Positions 27,039 to 32,236 of a stretch of 32,236 nt of DNA are shown piece after piece. Origin of the DNA: Chloroflexota bacterium (lineage in GTDB: Bacteria > Chloroflexota > Dormibacteria > CF-121); assembly GCA_005881715.1 (NCBI GenBank), contig VBEE01000045.1, forward strand, positions 1-32,236, in the 5' to 3' direction. Every line of letters begins with the position of its first letter. Position 1 is the first letter of the stretch. Below the pieces are notes generated by a model. It was not told where the DNA came from and searched no databases. It worked only from the letters and a program-made list of their open reading frames with translations. A program made the position numbers and the translations under genes.

Positions 27039-28115
27039 CAGGCCGGCGACAGGACCGTCTGCGGCTGGCGGGCGCGCAGCTGGCCGCAGGCCGCATCAAT
27101 GTCCAGGCCCCGGGTTGCCCGGATCGTCGTCGAAATGCCGGCTGCCTGCAGGGTCGCTTGAAACGCCTGCGCCCGCTGCTTCGAGGGCGGCGCGAGCGGG
27201 CTGCCTTCGACCGGGTTCATCGGAATCAGGTTGACGTGACTGAGGCGGTGCTTGACGAGCGCCGCCAACCGTCCCGCCTGCTCGACACTGTCGTTCACAC
27301 CCTGGAGCAGCACGTACTCATAACTGATGCGCCGCCCGGTGCGCTCGGCATGGGCACGAGCGGCCCCGACGATGGCCGCGATCGGGTATTTCCGGTTCAC
27401 CGGAATCATGCTGGTCCGCAGCTCATCGTCGGGCGCGTGCAGGGAGATGGCCAGGTTCGGGCAGTCCTTCGGCCCCGAGCCGTTCGATGAAGGGAACCAA
27501 CCCGATCGTCGAGATGGTCACCCGTCGTGGACTGAAGTTGAGGGTGTCCGGCCCGGCCCAGCGGCGGATCGCGCCCACCACTGCCGCGTAGTTGTTGAGC
27601 GGCTCCCCCATCCCCATGAAGACGACGTTGGTCAGGGAGCGCTGCCCTTCGGCGAGGTCACGGCTGGCCATCAGGAACTGGTCGACGATCTCGGCCTGGC
27701 TGAGATTGCGGTCGAAGCCTGAACGTCCGGTGGCACAGAAGGTGCAGCCGATCGGGCAGCCAACCTGCGAGCTGACGCAGATGGTGGTGCGCGCCCTTGA
27801 CCGCGCGCTGGCATCGTATTGCATCACCACCGTCTCGATCGTCCGCCCGTCCGCCAACCGGAACAGATATTTGACGGTCTGGCCCTTGTCGGCCACCCGT
27901 TTGGCATGTGGCGTCACCGTGCTGAAGGCGTAGGTCTCCTCGAGACGACGCCGAACCGATACCGGCAGTGTTCGCATCGCGCTAAACGACGGAGCCAGCT
28001 TCTGCCAGAACCACTGGCCGGCCTGGTCGCCACGATACGGGGCCTCCCCCATCGCCGTAAGCCGGGATCGGACCTCCGCCGGATCGGCCGTGGCGAACGG
28101 CGCCCGGTCAGTTAT
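27038..28115 (-). CDS. rlmN: 23S rRNA/tRNA adenine-C2 methyltransferase RlmN, split into two frames
   Basis: ORF 27423-28052 (VGCPIGCTFCATG radical-SAM motif ... TISTIGLVPFIERLGAEGLP) continues in the +1 frame as NLAISLHAPDDELRTSMIPVNRKYPIAAIV...ATRGLDIDAACGQL. Break at CCC 27459-27461. Confidence 0.92.
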
Positions 28116-28824
28116 TGCGGCGGTTTCCGAAAACGATCGACGCGTAATACAGCAGGGTCAGGAGGCCGGCAAACAGGGCCACCCAGTAGGTGAAGGCGGC
28201 GGCGCGGAGCATCCGGCGCGCACCCTCCTGTTCTTCGGGAAAGATCACGCCGTTGTCGGCGAGCAAGCGGAGCGCCCGCCGGCTCGCGTTCAACTCGACC
28301 GGGGTGGTGATGAGCTGAAAGGCGACGACCGCGGCGAACAGCGCCAGGCCCGCCAGCGCCACGTAGAACCCGATCACGCTTCCGGTAAAGGCCGACAGTA
28401 GGATACCGGCGATCACGATGAACGGACCCGCCTGCGAACCGAGATTCGCGGCCGGCACCAGATCGGAGCGCCAGCGCATCGCGAAGTAGCCCTGTCGGTC
28501 CTGCTGGGCATGGCCGATCTCGTGGGCGACGACCGCTTCGGCGGCCACCGAGCTGCCGGTCGCGACCTCCCTCGAGAGGTTCAGCGTCTTGGTGCGGGGG
28601 TCGTAGTTGTCACTCAGCTCGCCGTCGATGACCTGCACCGTCACGTCGTTCAGGCCGGCGCCGGTCAAGATCCGGCGCGCCACGTCGGCCCCGGACATCC
28701 CGCTCGAGTTGCGCACTTGCGAGTAGCGCCGGTAGGTGCTCTTGACCCAGCTGCTCGCGATGAAGCTCAGCGCCATGATTGGCAGCGCCACGTAGAGCAG
28801 GTAATGCCAATCCAAGAACAACAT
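28108..28824 (-). CDS. neutral zinc metallopeptidase (YugP family)
   Basis: MLFLDWHYLLYVALPIMALSF; zinc motif VVAHEIGHAQQDRQGY; ELNASRRALRLL. Confidence 0.93.
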   Translation of the reverse strand: MLFLDWHYLLYVALPIMALSFIASSWVKSTYRRYSQVRNSSGMSGADVARRILTGAGLNDVTVQVIDGELSDNYDPRTKTLNLSREVATGSSVAAEAVVAHEIGHAQQDRQGYFAMRWRSDLVPAANLGSQAGPFIVIAGILLSAFTGSVIGFYVALAGLALFAAVVAFQLITTPVELNASRRALRLLADNGVIFPEEQEGARRMLRAAAFTYWVALFAGLLTLLYYASIVFGNRRNN

Positions 28825-28971
28825 CTGACCTGCCCGGATTGTACCCAGCGAGGGTCTGCCTAATCTCGTGGATACCCTTCTGCCGACTCGTGGCCGGCTC
28901 GTCACTCTGCGTGAAAGGATCGCGCACAGCCAGTCGTTTCACCTGCATCGGGGAGCCCCCCGTGGACGACC

Positions 28972-29121
28972 ATGCTGGAAGAGCCACAGCGACTCACGAT
29001 GTCGGATGTCTTCAGCCTTTTCGGCCGCCAGGCCGAGGATACCCGCTGGGTGGCTTCGGCGGATTCGCAAGAATACCTGGCCGTCGTCCTTTACCTAGTT
29101 CAGCGGAACAACGGCCGCTGA
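28972..29121 (+). CDS. small protein A of tandem paralogous pair (49 aa; not in ORF track)
   Basis: MLEEPQRLTMSDVFSLFGRQAEDTRWVASADSQEYLAVVLYLVQRNNGR*; strong similarity to the ORF at 29188-29328. Confidence 0.75.
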   Translation: MLEEPQRLTMSDVFSLFGRQAEDTRWVASADSQEYLAVVLYLVQRNNGR

Positions 29122-29187
29122 GGCTGGCGCCGCCTACGCCACTTGTGATACTCTTCGTGTTAGGTTAACTACAAACTAGGTATCAAC

Positions 29188-29328
29188 ATGTCTGAGAAGC
29201 TAACGTTGAGCGAACTCTTCGCCCTCTTCGGACGGACGACGGACGATACCCGGTGGGTGGGTTCGGCCGATTCCGAGGAATACCTGGCCGTGGTCACCTA
29301 CCTCGTGCAGCGCTCGAGCACCCGCTAA
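29188..29328 (+). CDS. small protein B of tandem paralogous pair (46 aa; not in ORF track)
   Basis: MSEKLTLSELFALFGRTTDDTRWVGSADSEEYLAVVTYLVQRSSTR*. Confidence 0.8.
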   Translation: MSEKLTLSELFALFGRTTDDTRWVGSADSEEYLAVVTYLVQRSSTR

Positions 29329-29437
29329 CCGTTACGAAACGGCCACGATCGGGGCACGACCCGTCTGAAAGCAAGGCTTCAACGCGTTATACGGCTCATA
29401 CTCGGGCTACAACGGCGCTCGCCTGAGGTAAGAAAAG

Positions 29438-29629
29438 ATGATCACACTGCTTGCTGCACGCATCCGGATGCTCTTTGGCTGGCGTGACAGTGAGAATGGC
29501 CAGGCCCTGATCGAGTACTCCCTCATCATGTGCTTGATCGTCATCGTCGTGCTGGTGACACTGATCGTCCTTGGCAACCAGGTGCGGAACACCTACTGCA
29601 ACATCCAGGGCGCCGTCATCGGCGCCTAG
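29438..29629 (+). CDS. Flp/Fap-type (type IVb) pilin
   Basis: DSENGQALIEYSLIMCLIVIVVLVTLIVLGNQV: prepilin-peptidase-like G/QALIEY site and hydrophobic helix; upstream GAGGTAAG. Confidence 0.88.
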   Translation: MITLLAARIRMLFGWRDSENGQALIEYSLIMCLIVIVVLVTLIVLGNQVRNTYCNIQGAVIGA

Positions 29630-30138
29630 CGCTCGTCGACCTCGAGCGCCGGGTTTCCCATCACCACCGCACCAGCGGCGACATCAGCGGTCACGAGCGA
29701 TCCCCAACGCACCACCGCCCCGTCACCAACTGACACACCCTTGAGGATCGTGGCTTTGCCCTGGATCCAGGCTTGACGGCCGATCCGGATCGGCCGGCGG
29801 CTCGCGGATTCTCCAGGCCGGCGTCGCGCCCGGCCAATCGCGTGAAAGTCCGTGTCGACGATCAGGCACGGCCCGAGGATGGCGTCCTCGCCGACCACAA
29901 TCGTGGTGGCGGACATCAGCCCGGCGCCGTCGATTTCGACCCGGTCACCGATCTCGATGCGGGCGTCCGGGCCAAAGGTGAGCAGGGCGGTGCGGCCCGA
30001 CGCATTGCTGATGGACACATCGCGCCCGAAGGTGACCCGGCCCCCGCCACGGATACGCAGCCGCAGCGGGCCGCGGAATCCTGGTCCGAATCGATGGCGC
30101 GGATAGCGAAGGCGCAAATACAGGGTGCTGAGGCTCAC
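29626..30138 (-). CDS. hexapeptide-repeat (left-handed beta-helix) acyltransferase
   Basis: FGPDARIEIGDRVEIDGAGLMSATTIVVGEDAILGPCLIVDTDFHAI...RIGRQAWIQGKATILKGVSVGDGAVVRWGSLVTADVAAGAVVMGNPA. Confidence 0.9.
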   Translation of the reverse strand: MSLSTLYLRLRYPRHRFGPGFRGPLRLRIRGGGRVTFGRDVSISNASGRTALLTFGPDARIEIGDRVEIDGAGLMSATTIVVGEDAILGPCLIVDTDFHAIGRARRRPGESASRRPIRIGRQAWIQGKATILKGVSVGDGAVVRWGSLVTADVAAGAVVMGNPALEVDER

Positions 30139-30152
30139 GCTGATGGAGGCTC

Positions 30153-30236
30153 TGCCCGGGAAGGGATTTGAACCCTTACAAGCTTGCGCTCACAGCCCCC
30201 TCAAAGCTGCGTGTCTACCAGTTTCACCACCCGGGC
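30153..30236 (-). tRNA. tRNA-Leu (anticodon GAG)
   Basis: GCCCGGGTGGTGAAACTGGTAGACACGCAGCTTTGAGGGGGCTGTGAGCGCAAGCTTGTAAGGGTTCAAATCCCTTCCCGGGCA: 7-bp acceptor, class II variable arm, TTCAAAT loop, no encoded CCA. Confidence 0.95.
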
Positions 30237-30257
30237 GAGGGCGAAGGAGATTTTACC

Positions 30258-30300
30258 GCCTCTCTCCCTCCCCCGCTCACGGGGGAGGGTCGGGGCGGGG
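30258..30300. repeat. palindromic GC-rich element of the ccctcccccg-ctca-cgggggaggg type
   Basis: Perfect 10-bp inverted repeat 30266-30275/30280-30289 with a 4-nt loop followed by gtcggggcggggg. Confidence 0.65.
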
Positions 30301-30381
30301 GCATGTGCCGTTTAGCCGTCGTCGATTGGTCCGTGCGACCGATTCACACGCTCGACCCTGGCCCTAGGCTTGCCGCAAAGG

Positions 30382-30415
30382 GGCGCGAGAGGCACCGCTC
30401 GCGCCTCTTTCTTCT
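30382..30415 (+). terminator. candidate Rho-independent terminator on + strand
   Basis: ggcgcgag-aggcaccg-ctcgcgcc perfect 8-bp stem followed by tctttcttct. Confidence 0.5.
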
Positions 30416-30545
30416 CTGCGGAACGGCCGTGTAACGGCGGCCGTAAGCCATCCTCTTTAAGGTGAGATCGTCACCCGGTGTGCGCTTGCTGGTGTGACCC
30501 TGACGCGACAAGAGTCATCACATCGTAAAGAGGAATCGTAAGGAA

Positions 30546-31412
30546 ATGCATGACGAGGGCCATATATCATTGCCGGCTCTCCAGTCGGACCTGAGCCAGC
30601 AGCCGCAGGTCCAAATCCATGGTGGCCGGTCCGCAGCGCGACGCGCGATGGCGGCCGGAAGAGAGGGGTTAAACATCGTCAACCGCTACCGGATTCTGAT
30701 CGTCGACGACGACGCCATGGCCCGGGAGATCCTCAAGCGGATCCTCGAGCACGCCGGCTATGAAGTCATGACGGCGGGCAGCGGACCCGAGGCCCTGCGC
30801 AAACTGCACGAGGGCATCCCGCACCTGGTCGTCGTCGACCTGATGATGCCGGAGATGGACGGCTTCGAGCTGTGCCGCCGGATCAAGAGCCACCTCGACG
30901 TCCCAATCGTGATCTTGAGCGCCGTCGCCGCGGTTGAGAGCAAGGTCGAGGGCCTGCAGATGTACGCCGAGGACTACATCGTGAAGCCGTTCGAGAAAGA
31001 AGAACTGGTCGCCCGGGTGCAGCGCGTGCTGCGCCGCTACGGCGAGTCCGCCGGCGTCGAGCAGCCGGAGGTCGTCATCGATCAGGATCTACAGATCAAC
31101 TTCGTGCAGCATTGGGCTCGGGTCAAGGGCCAGCAGGTGACCCTGACGCCGACCGAATCCAAGCTGCTTTTCCTCCTGGTCCGCAACGCCGGCAGGGTCG
31201 TCACCAACGAGACGCTCCTGGCCAAGGCTTGGGCCGGCGACGAAGAGGCGTACGAGGAAGGGCTGCGGGTGCACATCTCGCGGTTGCGCAGCAAGATCGA
31301 ACCAAATCCCAGCAAGCCGGTCTATATCCAGACCAAGCGCGGGGTCGGCTATCGCTTCGGGGCCAAGGTCAACTATCCGGCCGGCCAGGAGCCGATGGCC
31401 CTGGCGGGATGA
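30546..31412 (+). CDS. OmpR/PhoB-type response regulator with winged-helix output domain
   Basis: RILIVDDDAMAREIL, VVVDLMMPEMDGFEL, AEDYIVKPFEKEELV, LTPTESKLLFLLVRNAGRVVTNETLLAKAW, VHISRLRSKIEPNPSKPVYIQTKRGVGYRFG. Confidence 0.96.
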   Translation: MHDEGHISLPALQSDLSQQPQVQIHGGRSAARRAMAAGREGLNIVNRYRILIVDDDAMAREILKRILEHAGYEVMTAGSGPEALRKLHEGIPHLVVVDLMMPEMDGFELCRRIKSHLDVPIVILSAVAAVESKVEGLQMYAEDYIVKPFEKEELVARVQRVLRRYGESAGVEQPEVVIDQDLQINFVQHWARVKGQQVTLTPTESKLLFLLVRNAGRVVTNETLLAKAWAGDEEAYEEGLRVHISRLRSKIEPNPSKPVYIQTKRGVGYRFGAKVNYPAGQEPMALAG

Positions 31413-31477
31413 CGATGCGCACCCTGGCACTGGGCCTGCTGGTCTTCGTCCTCTCTTTCCCGCTCTGGCTCCACTGA
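31409..31477 (+). CDS. 22-aa hydrophobic micro-ORF translationally coupled to the response regulator (ATGA overlap)
   Basis: MTMRTLALGLLVFVLSFPLWLH*; ATG at 31409 overlaps the TGA stop at 31410-31412. Confidence 0.45.
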   Translation: MTMRTLALGLLVFVLSFPLWLH

Positions 31478-31506
31478 TCGACGCAAGCCGCCGCTAGACT
31501 CCTCCC

Positions 31507-32103
31507 GTGACCCATGCATTGGGCCTGGGCCTGACCGTCTTCACCCTCATCTTCTTGCTCGAGCTGCCGGACAAGACGGCACTGGCGGCGCTGGTCCTGG
31601 CGACCCGCCACCGGCCACTGCCCGTCTTTTTGGGGGCGGCGGCCGCCTTCGTGATCCAGAGTGCCGTCGCCGTGGCGGCCGGCTCATTACTCGGCTTGCT
31701 TCCCCGCGAACCGATCCGGATCGGCGCCGGCGTCCTGTTCCTCGTGATGGCCACCATCCTCGTTCGACAAAACCTCATGAAGCGCGGGGAGTCCAATGAC
31801 CAGCACGAACTCGAACGCGAGGAGCGGCGCCATCGACACCCGTTCGTGACCGCGTTTACGGTCGTCTTCGTCGCCGAGTGGGGCGACCTCACGCAGCTGG
31901 CCACGGCGGCCCTGCAGGCGCGGTATCAATCGGCGGTCGTCATTTTCGTGTCCGCCACGCTCGCCCTGTGGACCGTGGCCGGCATCGCGGTCGGGCTGGG
32001 AAATCGGCTCGGTGCCTGGGTTCCCCAGCGGCCTCTGCAGTTCGCCGCCGCCGGGGTCATGGTCCTTGTCGCCATCGCGCTGATCAGCGGCGTGCTCGGC
32101 TGA
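31507..32103 (+). CDS. TMEM165/GDT1 (UPF0016) family cation transporter
   Basis: Two signature repeats IFLLELPDKTALAALVLATR and VFVAEWGDLTQLATAALQAR with TM helices. Confidence 0.92.
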   Translation: MTHALGLGLTVFTLIFLLELPDKTALAALVLATRHRPLPVFLGAAAAFVIQSAVAVAAGSLLGLLPREPIRIGAGVLFLVMATILVRQNLMKRGESNDQHELEREERRHRHPFVTAFTVVFVAEWGDLTQLATAALQARYQSAVVIFVSATLALWTVAGIAVGLGNRLGAWVPQRPLQFAAAGVMVLVAIALISGVLG

Positions 32104-32128
32104 GCCACATCACGGTGCCGCTCGATTC

Positions 32129-32236
32129 TCAGGCGGCGCTGGTCAGGTCGATTGCTTCGGGTAAGGCTCGTTGTGGGATCGTGAAGGTGAACGTGCTCCC
32201 ATGCCCGGGCGCGCTCTTGACCCAGATTCGACCGCC
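32129..32236 (-). CDS. sensor histidine kinase, C-terminal end (truncated by window edge)
   Basis: Minus frame reads GGRIWVKSAPGHGSTFTFTIPQRALPEAIDLTSAA*, typical HATPase_c C-terminus. Confidence 0.88.
   Translation of the reverse strand, partial: GGRIWVKSAPGHGSTFTFTIPQRALPEAIDLTSAA

Noticed and set aside
30125-30434. ORFs across the tRNA-Leu locus
   Set aside because: Coding frames are tRNA plus palindromic repeat sequence.
31507-31620. ELPDKT instead of E-x-G-D-K-T in the first GDT1 motif
   Set aside because: To my knowledge ELPDKT occurs in homologs of this subgroup, so not treated as unusual.
1-32236. CRISPR arrays, transposons, prophage, toxin-antitoxin modules
   Set aside because: No regularly spaced repeats, transposase, integrase or phage genes recognised on either strand.

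Overview
High-GC bacterial chromosomal window whose gene content and order suggest a Chloroflexota/Dormibacterota-like organism (inference, not tested). Most genes lie on the minus strand. The core is the conserved housekeeping superoperon rpmF-fabD-fabG-acpP-rnc // smc-ftsY-(DUF2007)-ylxM-ffh-rpsP-khpA-rimM-trmD-rplS-rnhB-yraN, with a molybdate cassette (mopR-modA-modB-modC) inserted between rnc and smc. A second block carries coaD/rsmD, recG, DegV/FakB, FakA, Asp23, rpmB, rpe, a lipoprotein, a HAD hydrolase, a frame-disrupted rlmN and a YugP-like peptidase. The right end holds two tandem paralogous small ORFs missed by the ORF track, an orphan Flp pilin, a hexapeptide acyltransferase, tRNA-Leu(GAG), a response regulator, a 22-aa hydrophobic micro-ORF, a TMEM165/GDT1 transporter and the 3' end of a histidine kinase. 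No CRISPR, transposase or complete mobile element was seen. The best second-look items are the tandem 46/49-aa paralogs, several conserved genes with no ATG/GTG/TTG at the expected start (rnc, fabD, possibly rlmN and others), the +1 frame break at a CCC codon in rlmN, and a long imperfect inverted repeat at the smc/mod junction. Assembly indels remain a live alternative for the frame and start anomalies.
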